Assembly: GCF_018449575.1 (NCBI RefSeq)
Contig: NZ_JAAVUT010000031.1
Coordinates: 1 to 37,962 of the forward strand
From: Sodalis sp. dw_96
GTDB lineage: Bacteria > Pseudomonadota > Gammaproteobacteria > Enterobacterales > Enterobacteriaceae
DNA: 37,962 nucleotides
Direction: 5' to 3'
Every line of letters starts with the position of its first letter. The first letter of the stretch is position 1. A program made the translations under genes and the position numbers. The notes under the pieces are model-generated. The model was not told where the DNA came from, searched no databases, and saw only the letters and a program-made list of their open reading frames with translations. Below, piece by piece: positions 9,383 through 18,629 of the stretch.

Positions 9383-10567
9383 TTGACTGCTTTTATTCGC
9401 CGCTGGCTGACCCACGAGGCCTCAAGCGGTGTATTACTTATTGTGGCCGCGCTGGCGGCGTTAATCATGGCCAATTCCCCGGCACGGCTGACCTATGATG
9501 CCGCTTTGTATTTCCCCCAGGCCGGCGCGCACGGCGCTTCCTTGAACCTGCTTGCGTTTATCAATGACGGTTTGATGGCGCTGTTTTTTTTGCTCATCGG
9601 CCTGGAGGTGAAACGCGAGCTTCTTCAGGGGGCGCTGGCCAGCCGTGCCCAGGCGGCTTTCCCCGCCATCGCGGCGCTGGGGGGCATGATAGCGCCGGCC
9701 ATCCTCTTTATGTTGGTGAACAGGTCCGCACCGGCCAATCACGCCGGCTGGGCTATTCCGACGGCGACGGATATCGCGTTTGCGGTGGGCGTGCTGGCGC
9801 TGCTGGGAAAACGGGTGCCCGCCAGTCTGAAAGCCTTTCTACTGGCGCTGGCCATCATTGACGATTTGGGCGCCATCATCATCATCGCCCTGTTCTATAA
9901 CCACAATCTTTCCCTGGCTGCGCTGGCGGGCGCGGGTGTGATGATAGCGATAATGCTGCTGATGAATCGTAGAAATATCAGCCATCCCGGCCTTTATCTG
10001 CTGGCCGGCGTGGCGCTGTGGGGATGCGTTCTGCTCTCCGGCATCCATGCCACCCTGGCCGGGGTGATCGCCGGCGGCCTGATACCGCTGAGCCTGCCGG
10101 GGCGGGCCTATTCCCCCGCCCTGGTGCTGGAGCATAGATTGCAGCCCTGGGTCATTTATTTGATCCTGCCGCTGTTCGCGTTTGCCAATGCCGGGGTCTC
10201 TTTGCAGGGCTTGAAGCCCGCCAGTCTGCTTTCGCTGCTGCCGGCCGGCATCGCCGCCGGACTCATCCTGGGTAAGCCGGTGGGGATAATGATTTTTTGC
10301 TATCTGTCCGTCAGGCTGCGCATGGCGCGTTTGCCGGATGGCGTGATCATGGGGCAGATTGCCGCCGCTGCGGTGCTGTGCGGTATCGGTTTCACCATGT
10401 CGATTTTTATTGCCGGCCTGGCATTCGGTACCGGCGCGGGCAATGAACAGTTGACCCTGGCCAAGCTGGGTATCCTGTCAGGTTCGGCAATATCGGCAAT
10501 CGCCGGATATCTGGTGCTGCGAAGAGTTTTACCCGTGTCGGCGGTTTTAGTCCGGGGAGATGAGTGA
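9383..10567 (+). CDS. nhaA: Na+/H+ antiporter NhaA
   Basis: 394 residues; E. coli NhaA has 388. It is an inner-membrane antiporter that expels one Na+ (or Li+) for two H+, central to sodium and alkaline-pH tolerance. The transport site is intact: TATD with Asp130 and the paired Asp160-Asp161 in LALAIIDDLGAII (E. coli Asp133, Asp163, Asp164). GLEVKREL at residues 73-80 and CGIGFTMSIFIAGLAF near the C-terminus are also conserved. The start codon is TTG at 9383, chosen because AGAGGAAAGGGA lies immediately upstream and the protein then begins like the family (MTAFIRRWLTHEASSGV). In E. coli the activator gene nhaR follows directly; here rpsT follows in the opposite direction, so any NhaR must be encoded elsewhere. 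It ends at a shared terminator with rpsT. Confidence 0.97.
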   Translation: MTAFIRRWLTHEASSGVLLIVAALAALIMANSPARLTYDAALYFPQAGAHGASLNLLAFINDGLMALFFLLIGLEVKRELLQGALASRAQAAFPAIAALGGMIAPAILFMLVNRSAPANHAGWAIPTATDIAFAVGVLALLGKRVPASLKAFLLALAIIDDLGAIIIIALFYNHNLSLAALAGAGVMIAIMLLMNRRNISHPGLYLLAGVALWGCVLLSGIHATLAGVIAGGLIPLSLPGRAYSPALVLEHRLQPWVIYLILPLFAFANAGVSLQGLKPASLLSLLPAGIAAGLILGKPVGIMIFCYLSVRLRMARLPDGVIMGQIAAAAVLCGIGFTMSIFIAGLAFGTGAGNEQLTLAKLGILSGSAISAIAGYLVLRRVLPVSAVLVRGDE

Positions 10568-10674
10568 TGCTATCCGTGCGAGAACGTTTTCTGGATTATG
10601 GCCGGGCGGGTCGCGGCAGGGCATCATAGTCGCGAACGCCCATTTGGGGCGGGGCGTGATGAGATCGGACGCAT

Positions 10675-10702
10675 AAAAAAACCGCCGTAAGGCGGTTTTT
10701 TT
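10675..10702. terminator. Bidirectional terminator between nhaA and rpsT
   Basis: Seven A plus CCGCC, loop GTAA, then GGCGG plus seven T: a perfect 12-bp stem with a U-run on either strand. It ends transcription of rpsT (minus strand, 26 bp after its stop) and can also end nhaA transcripts from the other side. Confidence 0.92.
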
Positions 10703-10728
10703 AACAAATACCAACGGGGTTGCAGTGG

Positions 10729-10992
10729 TTACTGCATAGCGTTGATACGCGCGGTCAGATTAGATTTATGACGCGCCGCTTTGTTCTTGTGGATCAAACC
10801 TTTACTGGCCTGACGGTCCACAAGGGGCTGCATAACAGAAAATGCACTCTGCGCAGCTTCTTTATCACCTGAATCGATAGCCGCGTATACCTTCTTAACA
10901 AAGGTACGCATCATGGAGCGACGGCTTGCATTGTGCTGACGACGCTTCTCAGACTGTACGGCGCGTTTCTTAGCTGATTTGATATTAGCCAA
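10729..10992 (-). CDS. rpsT: 30S ribosomal protein S20
   Basis: 87 residues, as in E. coli, beginning [18 protein letters not shown] and ending in ARINAMQ. S20 is a primary 16S rRNA-binding protein of the small subunit body, rich in Lys and Arg and all helical. The start codon is TTG (minus strand 10992-10990), with GGGAG upstream in GGGAGTTGGACC. The same rare UUG start is known for E. coli rpsT, where it is part of S20 translational autocontrol, so the same control is likely here. It is a single gene convergent with nhaA, driven by the promoter at 11039-11067 and ended by the hairpin at 10675-10702. Confidence 0.98.
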   Translation of the reverse strand: MANIKSAKKRAVQSEKRRQHNASRRSMMRTFVKKVYAAIDSGDKEAAQSAFSVMQPLVDRQASKGLIHKNKAARHKSNLTARINAMQ

Positions 10993-11038
10993 GGTCCAAC
11001 TCCCAAACGTGTTCTATGAGACAATTCAAAGGCCGAGG

Positions 11039-11067
11039 AATATGCCCTTTCAGCCTTCTTTTGTCAA
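11039..11067 (-). promoter_or_regulatory. Sigma-70 promoter of rpsT
   Basis: On the minus strand: TTGACA (11067-11062, 6/6), 17-bp spacer, CATATT (11044-11039). It lies about 50 bp before the rpsT start, at the position of the downstream rpsT promoter of E. coli. Confidence 0.85.
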
Positions 11068-11334
11068 TGGATTTGTGCAAATAAGCGCCGCTCAATAACG
11101 CAACGCCTGTTACAATGTGATGGCGCAGGATTCTACCAGTTTCAGCCCAAGGAATACAGTGTTTGCAGTGAAAAAAGCGATTATCGCTAATAAAGAAATG
11201 ATTTCGCCCCCCGGTCCCCCGGCCACGGGGAGCGGAAAACTCCGCGCCGGGCAGAATAACCTGCGAAAAAAACCGGACCGGGCAATATAAGCATGGTTTT
11301 CTCCGCTGTTACGGGCAAAGATTGGATTCGCGGG
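11068..11334. other. rpsT-ribF intergenic region
   Basis: No gene seen between the divergent rpsT and ribF promoters. E. coli has the small gene yaaY here; nothing resembling it was found. A second, upstream rpsT promoter may lie near a minus-strand TAGAAT around 11130-11136, but I see no good -35 box for it. Confidence 0.4.
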
Positions 11335-11363
11335 TTAACCTTAGGCTCCGTACAAGGTATAAT
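11335..11363 (+). promoter_or_regulatory. Sigma-70 promoter of the ribF operon
   Basis: TTAACC (11335-11340, 4/6), 17-bp spacer, TATAAT (11358-11363, 6/6). It is 29 bp before the ribF ATG, giving a short leader of about 23 bases. Confidence 0.75.
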
Positions 11364-11392
11364 CCGCCGATTTCCATTGTCTTGAGCCTGCT

Positions 11393-12331
11393 ATGAAGCT
11401 TATTCGCGGCATACATAATCTTCAGGCGCGTCACCCCGGGTGCGTGCTCACCATCGGCAATTTTGACGGTTTTCATCGCGGGCATCAGGCGTTGATCGCG
11501 CAATTGCAGTCCGAGGGCCGAAAAAGAGGCCTGCCGGTGATGGTGATGATCTTCGAACCCCAGCCGCAAGAACATTTTGCCGGCCGGGACGCTCCGGCGC
11601 GGCTGACTCGTCTGCGGGATAAAGTGAAGTACCTGGCCCAGGCCGGGGTGGACATAGTACTCTGTGTGAAGTTTGATCAGCGTTTTGCCGCCATGGACGC
11701 CCGGACATTTGTTTCCCGGCTGCTGGTGGAAAAACTCGGCGTCAGGCTGCTTTGCGTGGGGGATGATTTTCGTTTCGGCGCCTGCCGCGAGGGTGATTAT
11801 GCCTTTTTACAGCAGGCGGGCGCCGAGGCGGGTTTTGATGTCATGAGCACCGCCACTTACACTGAGGGCGGTTTGCGCATCAGCAGCACGGCGGTGCGGG
11901 AAGCGCTGAACGGCGATGAACTGGCCGTGGCCGAAATGCTGCTGGGCCATCCCTATCGTATCTCCGGCCGGGTGGAGCATGGCGACGAGCTGGGCCGCAC
12001 CCTGGGATTCCCCACCGCGAATGTTTCGCTGAAAAAGCGCCCGGCGCCCATCAACGGCGTTTATGCGGTTGAGGTCTCTGGGCTGTCGGCCACGCCGTTG
12101 CCCGGCGTGGCCAATATCGGCACCAGGCCGACGGTGGCCGGGTTGGTGCCGCGGCTGGAAGTCCATTTACTGGATGTGGCGATGGACCTGTACGGCCGTC
12201 ATATAGAAGTGGTGTTTCGTGCTAAATTGCGTAAGGAACAACGGTTTGCCTCCCTTGATGAGTTGAAGCGGCAAATCCAGAATGATGTGGTGACCGGCCG
12301 GACGTTTTTTGCACTGACGGCACCCTTTTAA
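11393..12331 (+). CDS. ribF: Bifunctional riboflavin kinase / FAD synthetase
   Basis: 312 residues (313 in E. coli). This cytoplasmic enzyme phosphorylates riboflavin to FMN and adenylylates FMN to FAD. The N-terminal FAD synthetase half has the nucleotidyltransferase motif TIGNFDGFHRGH (residues 20-31) and ISSTAVREAL near 165. The C-terminal flavokinase half has GRTLGFPTANV near 203 and the conserved NGVYAVEV. It is the first gene of the ribF-ileS-lspA-fkpB-ispH cluster, transcribed from the TATAAT promoter at 11335-11363; ileS follows after 33 bp. The Shine-Dalgarno is weak (TGAG, seven bases upstream of the ATG). Confidence 0.97.
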   Translation: MKLIRGIHNLQARHPGCVLTIGNFDGFHRGHQALIAQLQSEGRKRGLPVMVMIFEPQPQEHFAGRDAPARLTRLRDKVKYLAQAGVDIVLCVKFDQRFAAMDARTFVSRLLVEKLGVRLLCVGDDFRFGACREGDYAFLQQAGAEAGFDVMSTATYTEGGLRISSTAVREALNGDELAVAEMLLGHPYRISGRVEHGDELGRTLGFPTANVSLKKRPAPINGVYAVEVSGLSATPLPGVANIGTRPTVAGLVPRLEVHLLDVAMDLYGRHIEVVFRAKLRKEQRFASLDELKRQIQNDVVTGRTFFALTAPF

Positions 12332-12364
12332 AACTCTCAAACCGAAAACGGAATCGAGAATCGA

Positions 12365-15181
12365 ATGAGTGATTACAAAAATACCCTGAATTTGCCGGAC
12401 ACAGGGTTCCCGATGCGCGGCGATCTGGCCAAGCGCGAGCCTGGCATGCTGCAACGTTGGTATGAACAGGACCTGTACGGGATTATTCGTCATGCCAAAA
12501 AAGGGAAAAAAAGCTTTATTCTGCATGACGGCCCTCCTTATGCGAACGGCAATATTCATATCGGTCATTCGGTTAATAAGATTCTTAAAGACATTATCAT
12601 CAAGTCCAAGGGGCTGATGGGCTATGACTCACCTTATGTGCCCGGCTGGGATTGTCACGGCCTGCCTATTGAATTGAAGGTTGAACAGCTGATCGGCAAA
12701 CCGGGGGAAAAGGTCAGCGCCGCCGAGTTCCGCGCCGCCTGCCGTAAATATGCCGCCGAACAGGTTGCCGGCCAGAAAAAGGATTTTATCCGTCTCGGCG
12801 TGCTGGGTGACTGGGAGCATCCCTACCTGACGATGAATTTCGGCACCGAAGCCAATATTATCCGCGCCCTTGGCAAGATCATCGAAAACGGCCATTTGCA
12901 GAAAGGGGCCAAGCCGGTGCATTGGTGCATCGACTGCCGTTCCGCCCTGGCGGAAGCCGAGGTGGAATATTACGACCGGACTTCCCCGTCCATCGACGTG
13001 GCGTTCCCGGCGGTGGATGCCGCCGCCGTGGCGGCGAAATTCGGCGTCTCCTCCTTCAGCGGGCCGCTGTCGCTGGTCATCTGGACCACCACACCCTGGA
13101 CCCTGCCGGCCGACCGGGGAATTTCCGTACACCCGGATTACGACTACCAGCTGGTGGCGGTGGGCGGGCAGAACTGGATCCTGGCCGCCTCCCTGGTGGA
13201 AAGCGTTATGGCGCGAGCCGGCGTCACGCACTGGACGGTTCTGGGCGGTTGTAAAGGCAGCGCGCTGGAACTGCTGCGCTTCCAGCATCCGTTCATGGGC
13301 TTCGACGTGCCGGTGATCCTGGGCCTGCACGTGACGCTGGAAGCCGGTACCGGCGCGGTGCATACCGCCCCCGGCCATGGTCCGGACGACTACGTCATCG
13401 GCCAGCAATACGGTCTGGAAGTCTCCAATCCGGTGGGTCCGGACGGTTGCTTCCTGCCCGGGACCTATCCCGGCCTGGACGGCCTGCAGGTTTTTAAAGC
13501 CAACGATGTGATCGTGCAACTGCTGCGCGACCGCGGCGCGCTGGTGCACGTGGAAAAACTGCTGCACAGCTACCCGCACTGCTGGCGCCACAAAACGCCG
13601 ATTATCTTTCGCGCCACGCCGCAGTGGTTTATCAGCATGGATAAAAAGGGACTGCGCCAGCGTTCCCTGGAAGAGATCAAGGATGTGCAGTGGATCCCCA
13701 CCTGGGGCCAGGCCCGCATCGAGAATATGGTGGCCAACCGCCCCGACTGGTGTATTTCCCGACAACGCACCTGGGGCGTGCCGATGTCGCTGTTCGTGCA
13801 CAAAGATACCGAGGAGCTCCATCCCCGGACCCTGGAACTGATGGAAGAAGTGGCGAAACGGGTGGAACAGCAGGGTATCCAGGCCTGGTGGGATCTGGAT
13901 CCGGCAGAACTGCTGGGGGCCGATGCGGCCAACTATGTCAAGGTGCCCGATACGCTGGATGTCTGGTTTGATTCGGGATCCACCCACTCGTCGGTGGTTG
14001 CGGTGCGGCCCGAATTCGCCGGCCACGAGCCGGACATGTACCTGGAAGGCTCCGATCAGCACCGAGGCTGGTTTATGTCGTCCCTGATGATCTCCACCGC
14101 CATGAAGGGGCGGGCGCCATACCGCCAGGTACTGACCCATGGTTTTACCGTCGACGGACAGGGACGCAAGATGTCCAAATCCATCGGTAACACCGTCAGT
14201 CCGCAGCAGGTGATGGACAAGCTGGGAGCGGATATCCTGCGCTTGTGGGTCGCCTCTACGGATTATACCGGCGAAATAGCGGTATCGGACGAAATCCTCA
14301 AGCGTTCCGCCGATTCCTATCGCCGTATTCGTAATACCGCGCGGTTTCTGCTGGCGAACCTGAACGGTTTCGATCCCGCGCTGCACAGCGTCAAACCGGA
14401 AAAGATGGTGGTGCTGGATCGCTGGGCAGTGGGGCGGGCGCAGGCGGCTCAGGCCGATATTATCGCCGCCTATGACAGTTACGACCTGCATAACGTGGTG
14501 CAGCGCATGATGCAGTTCTGCTCGGTGGAAATGGGCTCGTTCTACCTGGATATCATCAAGGATCGCCAGTACACCACCAAGGCGGACAGTATCGCCCGCC
14601 GCAGTTGCCAGACCGCGCTGTACCATATCGTTGAGGCGCTGGTGCGCTGGATGGCGCCGATTCTCTCCTTTACCGCCGATGAGATCTGGAGCTTTATGCC
14701 CGGTAAACGTTCACAGTACGTCTTTACCGAAGAGTGGTATGACGGTCTGTTCGGGCTGGACGAAGGTGAGACCATGAACGATGCTTACTGGGATCAGGTG
14801 CTGAAAGTGCGCGGCGAAGTGAATAAAGTGCTGGAACAGGCCCGCGCCGATAAGCGTATCGGCGGCTCCCTGGAAGCCAGCGTCACCCTGTATGCCGACG
14901 CATCCCTGGCGCAGACTCTGCGCGCTCTTGGTGATGAACTCTACTTCGCCCTGTTGACGTCCCGGGCGCAAGTGGCGGATTACAGCGCGGCGGGTGACGA
15001 CGCCCAGCAGGCCGAGGGTCTGAAAGGATTGAAAATTGAACTGGTGAATGCCGAGGGCCAGAAATGTCCCCGCTGTTGGCATTTTGAGATGGATATCGGT
15101 GCAAACCCCGAACATCCGGAAATCTGCGGTCGCTGCGTCACTAACGTGGCGGGCGCCGGCGAAGAGCGTAAGTTTGTCTGA
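12365..15181 (+). CDS. ileS: Isoleucyl-tRNA synthetase
   Basis: 938 residues, the E. coli length. This class I aminoacyl-tRNA synthetase charges tRNA-Ile and edits mischarged valine. Visible features: [17 protein letters not shown] with HIGH at residues 65-68, the CP1 editing domain ([13 protein letters not shown] and the [16 protein letters not shown] block), KMSKS at 602-606, the anticodon-binding region, and a C-terminal zinc site with Cys901, Cys904, Cys921 and Cys924. The last base of its TGA stop is the first base of the lspA ATG, so the two are translationally coupled. It sits in the ribF-ileS-lspA-fkpB-ispH operon. A GAG-containing, modest Shine-Dalgarno lies six bases upstream. Confidence 0.99.
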   Translation: MSDYKNTLNLPDTGFPMRGDLAKREPGMLQRWYEQDLYGIIRHAKKGKKSFILHDGPPYANGNIHIGHSVNKILKDIIIKSKGLMGYDSPYVPGWDCHGLPIELKVEQLIGKPGEKVSAAEFRAACRKYAAEQVAGQKKDFIRLGVLGDWEHPYLTMNFGTEANIIRALGKIIENGHLQKGAKPVHWCIDCRSALAEAEVEYYDRTSPSIDVAFPAVDAAAVAAKFGVSSFSGPLSLVIWTTTPWTLPADRGISVHPDYDYQLVAVGGQNWILAASLVESVMARAGVTHWTVLGGCKGSALELLRFQHPFMGFDVPVILGLHVTLEAGTGAVHTAPGHGPDDYVIGQQYGLEVSNPVGPDGCFLPGTYPGLDGLQVFKANDVIVQLLRDRGALVHVEKLLHSYPHCWRHKTPIIFRATPQWFISMDKKGLRQRSLEEIKDVQWIPTWGQARIENMVANRPDWCISRQRTWGVPMSLFVHKDTEELHPRTLELMEEVAKRVEQQGIQAWWDLDPAELLGADAANYVKVPDTLDVWFDSGSTHSSVVAVRPEFAGHEPDMYLEGSDQHRGWFMSSLMISTAMKGRAPYRQVLTHGFTVDGQGRKMSKSIGNTVSPQQVMDKLGADILRLWVASTDYTGEIAVSDEILKRSADSYRRIRNTARFLLANLNGFDPALHSVKPEKMVVLDRWAVGRAQAAQADIIAAYDSYDLHNVVQRMMQFCSVEMGSFYLDIIKDRQYTTKADSIARRSCQTALYHIVEALVRWMAPILSFTADEIWSFMPGKRSQYVFTEEWYDGLFGLDEGETMNDAYWDQVLKVRGEVNKVLEQARADKRIGGSLEASVTLYADASLAQTLRALGDELYFALLTSRAQVADYSAAGDDAQQAEGLKGLKIELVNAEGQKCPRCWHFEMDIGANPEHPEICGRCVTNVAGAGEERKFV

Positions 15182-15687
15182 TGAAAACATCCCTGACGTC
15201 AACCGGATTACGCTGGCTATGGCTGGCAGTGGTGGTACTGGTCATTGATCTCGGCACCAAACAGTGGATTATGACCCACTTTATGCTGCATGAAACCATG
15301 GCTGTCGTACCGTCTGTCAATATTTTCTATGCACAAAATTTCGGCGCGGCCTTCAGCTTCCTGGCGGATAAGGGCGGCTGGCAGCGTTGGCTATTTGCGC
15401 TGATTGCCCTGGTTATCGCTATTGCGCTGGTGTCTATGATGTACCGGTCGGATTATCGTCAACGGATGTCCAATTGCGCTTATGCCCTGATTATCGGCGG
15501 CGCCCTGGGAAACCTGTCCGATCGGCTGGTGCACGGGGTGGTCATTGACTTTATCGACGTCTACGTCAATGAGTGGCATTGGCCGACGTTCAACGTGGCG
15601 GATTCCGCAATTTGTATCGGTGCGGTATTGATCGTGTTGGAAGGGTTTTTACGCCCTTCCGACCGGGCCGCCAAGCAGAAAGGCTGA
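15181..15687 (+). CDS. lspA: Lipoprotein signal peptidase (signal peptidase II)
   Basis: 168 residues with four membrane helices. It is an inner-membrane aspartyl protease that removes the signal peptide from diacylglyceryl-modified prolipoproteins. The catalytic pair is Asp123 in HGVVIDFID and Asp141 in FNVADSAI; the [10 protein letters not shown] motif precedes the first and QNFGAAFS lies at residues 52-59. The start overlaps the ileS stop by one base (TGATG), and fkpB follows after five bases, so the gene is embedded in the operon. The family is the target of globomycin. The length is close to E. coli (164). Confidence 0.98.
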   Translation: MKTSLTSTGLRWLWLAVVVLVIDLGTKQWIMTHFMLHETMAVVPSVNIFYAQNFGAAFSFLADKGGWQRWLFALIALVIAIALVSMMYRSDYRQRMSNCAYALIIGGALGNLSDRLVHGVVIDFIDVYVNEWHWPTFNVADSAICIGAVLIVLEGFLRPSDRAAKQKG

Positions 15688-15692
15688 GTATC

Positions 15693-16163
15693 ATGACCGA
15701 ACAGGTGCAGTCCGACAGCGCGGTGCTGGTGCATTTTGATCTCAAGCTCGAGGACGGGACCCTGGCGGAATCCACTCGCAGGCAGAATAAACCGGCGCTG
15801 TTCCGCCTGGGGGACCAGAGCCTCTCGGCGGCATTGGAACAGGCCCTGCTGGGATTGCGGGTGGGGGATAAAAAATCCTTTTCCCTGGCCCCCGATGAGG
15901 CGTTCGGACCCTCGAATCCCGATTTGGTCCAATTCTTCTCGCCGCGGGATTTTGTGGATACCGGCGTGCCGGAAGAGGGCACCATCATGCTGTTTACCGC
16001 CATGAACGGCAATGAAATGCCCGGCGTGGTCCTGGCGGTGACGGACGAATCCGTCACGGTGGATTTTAATAATCCGCTGGCCGGCCGCCGGGTTTTTTTT
16101 GATATCGATGTTTTGGCTATCGATCCGCAGCAGGAGGATAAAAATGCGCATATTACTGGCTAA
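15693..16163 (+). CDS. fkpB: FKBP-type peptidyl-prolyl isomerase FkpB (SlpA)
   Basis: 156 residues (149 in E. coli). This SlyD/SlpA-type cytoplasmic prolyl isomerase has an inserted chaperone (IF) domain. The sequence reads as the family: [37 protein letters not shown], the SLAPDEAFG hinge and [18 protein letters not shown]. The frame is open further upstream inside lspA, but ATG 15693 is chosen because it gives [15 protein letters not shown] and has AAAGG about ten bases upstream. Its C-terminus is about seven residues longer than in E. coli and runs 20 bp into ispH, so the ispH ribosome-binding site lies inside this gene. Confidence 0.96.
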   Translation: MTEQVQSDSAVLVHFDLKLEDGTLAESTRRQNKPALFRLGDQSLSAALEQALLGLRVGDKKSFSLAPDEAFGPSNPDLVQFFSPRDFVDTGVPEEGTIMLFTAMNGNEMPGVVLAVTDESVTVDFNNPLAGRRVFFDIDVLAIDPQQEDKNAHITG

Positions 16164-17094
16164 CCCCCGCGGATTCTGCGCTGGTGTCGACCGGGCCATC
16201 AGCATTGTGGAACGGGCGCTGGAAATCTACGGCGCCCCCATCTATGTCCGCCACGAAGTGGTGCATAACCGTTATGTGGTGGATGCGCTGCGCGCCGGTG
16301 GAGCGATTTTTATTGAACAAATCGGCGAGGTTCCGGACGGTTCCATACTGATTTTCTCCGCCCACGGCGTGTCGCAGGCGGTGCGCAGCGAGGCGAAGAA
16401 TCGGGATCTGACGGTATTCGACGCCACCTGCCCCTTGGTAACCAAGGTGCATATGGAGGTGGCGCGCGCCAGCCGCAAAGGCACGGAGGCGATTCTTATC
16501 GGCCACGCCGGGCATCCTGAGGTGGAAGGCACCATGGGGCAATACAGTAACCCGGCGGGCGGCATGTATCTGGTGGAGTCGCCGGCGGATGTCTGGAAGC
16601 TGCGGGTCAAGAATGAAGCCGACCTGACGTTCATGACCCAGACCACGCTTTCCGTGGACGATACCTCCGAGGTCATCGATGCCCTGCGCGAGCGCTTTCC
16701 CCGCATCGTCGGACCGCGCAAAGACGATATCTGCTATGCCACCACCAATCGCCAGGAAGCCGTACGGGATTTGGCGGCCGAGGCGGACGTCGTGCTGGTG
16801 GTGGGTTCTAAAAATTCCTCCAACTCCAACCGGCTGGCGGAGCTGGCTCAACGGGCGGGTAGACCGGCCTACCTGATTGATAGCGCCTCGGACATCCAGG
16901 AGAGCTGGCTGCGGGGCATGGCGGCGGTCGGGGTTACCGCCGGTGCTTCCGCACCGGATGTCCTGGTCAAGGCGGTGATTGAGCGATTACGGGCCCTGGG
17001 TGGCGTGGACGTGGAAGAGCGCCAGGGCCGGGAAGAGAATATCGTGTTTGAAGTGCCGAAAGAACTGCGGGTAAAAGTGCAGATAGTGGAGTAA
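16144..17094 (+). CDS. ispH: 4-hydroxy-3-methylbut-2-enyl diphosphate reductase
   Basis: 316 residues, the E. coli length. IspH is the last enzyme of the MEP pathway: it reduces HMBPP to IPP and DMAPP with a [4Fe-4S] cluster. The three cluster cysteines are Cys12 (NPRGFCAG), Cys96 (FDATCPLVT) and Cys197 ([10 protein letters not shown]). [16 protein letters not shown] and [10 protein letters not shown] supply substrate-site residues. ATG 16144 is favoured over an in-frame ATG at 16099 by the strong AGGAGG six to seven bases upstream and by the family N-terminus. It overlaps fkpB by 20 bp and ends the operon. E. coli has rihC next; here dapB follows after 248 bp. Confidence 0.98.
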   Translation: MRILLANPRGFCAGVDRAISIVERALEIYGAPIYVRHEVVHNRYVVDALRAGGAIFIEQIGEVPDGSILIFSAHGVSQAVRSEAKNRDLTVFDATCPLVTKVHMEVARASRKGTEAILIGHAGHPEVEGTMGQYSNPAGGMYLVESPADVWKLRVKNEADLTFMTQTTLSVDDTSEVIDALRERFPRIVGPRKDDICYATTNRQEAVRDLAAEADVVLVVGSKNSSNSNRLAELAQRAGRPAYLIDSASDIQESWLRGMAAVGVTAGASAPDVLVKAVIERLRALGGVDVEERQGREENIVFEVPKELRVKVQIVE

Positions 17095-17122
17095 GTCGAC
17101 CGGACGCTTTGCAAATGGGCTA

Positions 17123-17140
17123 AATAAATAAACATTCGAG
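17123..17140. promoter_or_regulatory. Weak ARG-box-like half-match upstream of dapB
   Basis: TAAAT-AAAC-ATTCG matches the ARG-box core TGAAT-N4-ATTCA at 8 of 10 positions. It lies exactly 73 bp (about seven helical turns) upstream of the better box at 17196-17213 and shares the 11-mer AATAAACATTC with it. It is also next to GAGATTG (17138-17144), which has a perfect inverted copy CAATCTC at 17188-17194. Confidence 0.3.
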
Positions 17141-17195
17141 ATTGTTGACAAAGTTCCCGCCTTATTGATTCCGAGTTTGATTGTAAGCAATCTCA

Positions 17196-17213
17196 AATGA
17201 ATAAACATTCATT
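17196..17213. promoter_or_regulatory. Candidate ArgR (ARG-box) site upstream of dapB
   Basis: AA-TGAAT-AAAC-ATTCA-TT matches the ARG-box consensus WNTGAATWWWWATTCANW at all ten core positions and misses one W. It is the centre of a larger perfect palindrome (9-bp arms, 17194-17215). It lies 130 bp before the dapB start. The family's usual arrangement is two boxes 3 bp apart, and no second box is that close, so regulation is a hypothesis. Confidence 0.5.
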
Positions 17214-17309
17214 TGGTCCGTAGTCATTCCCGCTAATATCCCTCCTTTTCTATCGTATTATCCTTATCATGGGTTAAATAAACTGGCGGCGGCCGGCGCC
17301 TCCGGTTAA

Positions 17310-18164
<855 letters not shown>

Positions 18165-18490
18165 CAAGATAAAAAGCGTTTTCGCGGATTGTGAACATTC
18201 ATCCTTATGTTTTTTATCTGATATTTAAAATAATTTTTTTAAGATTTAAAAACAAGGGCTAGTTCGTAAAATATCGTCTAAGCGGGTATAAAGAGAGATT
18301 TTTATAGTGATTTTTCACTGAATTCCGCGTTTTGCCCCTAATTGGCCTCGTTCAAGGATTGGCCCTCACTAAATTAACGCGTTTCAAGCAGGCAACCGAT
18401 TACTTCTGCGCTATTACAGTGCTTTTTGACCGGTTCGCCCTGTTCAACCGGTGAAATAACGATTAATTAAACGAATTAGCGTTGCGGGGG
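18165..18490. other. Non-coding upstream region of carAB
   Basis: No gene seen. The first 150 bp are AT-rich (A and T runs at 18220-18255), which in E. coli carAB is where IHF, PepA and other pyrimidine-dependent regulators act on the upstream promoter; no individual site could be assigned. The small inverted repeat AGTGA/TCACT lies near 18306-18319. Confidence 0.45.
18429..18452 (+). repeat. Perfect inverted repeat upstream of carA P1
   Basis: ACCGGTT (18429-18435) and AACCGGT (18446-18452) pair perfectly around a 10-base spacer. It ends about 40 bp upstream of the P1 -35 box, so it is more likely a protein-binding site than an mRNA element of carAB. Confidence 0.4.
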
Positions 18491-18519
18491 TAGACAAGTG
18501 CTCCATGCATCTTTAAAAT
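18491..18519 (+). promoter_or_regulatory. carAB upstream promoter (P1-like)
   Basis: TAGACA (18491-18496, 5/6), 17-bp spacer, TAAAAT (18514-18519, 5/6). The predicted start near 18526 reads AATTTGCC, similar to the GTTTGC start of E. coli carAB P1, whose U-run allows UTP-sensitive slippage. Pyrimidine control is therefore plausible. Confidence 0.7.
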
Positions 18520-18540
18520 GCGCCCAATTTGCCAAAAATC

Positions 18541-18559
18541 CACCTTGAAGGTGTTTTTT
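18541..18559 (+). terminator. Small terminator-like hairpin in the carA P1 leader
   Basis: CACCT (18541-18545), loop TGA, AGGTG (18549-18553), then six T (18554-18559). The stem has only 5 bp, but the geometry is that of an intrinsic terminator. It lies about 15 bases into the P1 transcript and upstream of P2 and the coding sequence. Confidence 0.35.
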
Positions 18560-18580
18560 GCATTGATTAAGATGGCTAAA

Positions 18581-18619
18581 TCTGAATTAATATGCAAATA
18601 CAATGACTGAATATTCCTT
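18581..18619. promoter_or_regulatory. Paired ARG boxes (ArgR operator) of carAB
   Basis: Box 1 at 18581-18598 (TGAAT-TAAT-ATGCA core) and box 2 at 18602-18619 (TGACT-GAAT-ATTCC core) are separated by 3 bp, the canonical spacing for an ArgR hexamer. Sequence and position match the E. coli carAB operator overlapping promoter P2. Arginine repression of the downstream promoter is expected. Confidence 0.88.
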
Positions 18620-18629
18620 GGAGGGTGTT

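Noticed and set aside
10993-11392. A yaaY or hok/sok-type gene between rpsT and ribF as in E. coli
   Set aside because: No matching reading frame or RNA was found; only promoters are supported.
12629-14626. A 665-codon open frame on the minus strand opposite ileS
   Set aside because: It is entirely antisense to the certain ileS gene, has no recognisable motifs and arises from the high GC at third codon positions.
17145-17173. TTGACA at 17145 as the dapB promoter -35 box
   Set aside because: No acceptable -10 hexamer is found at 16-18 bp spacing, so the dapB promoter is left unassigned.
18603-18629. ATG 18603 as the carA start
   Set aside because: It lies inside ARG box 2, adds nine unconserved residues and is inferior to TTG 18630, which has GGAGG and the family N-terminus.
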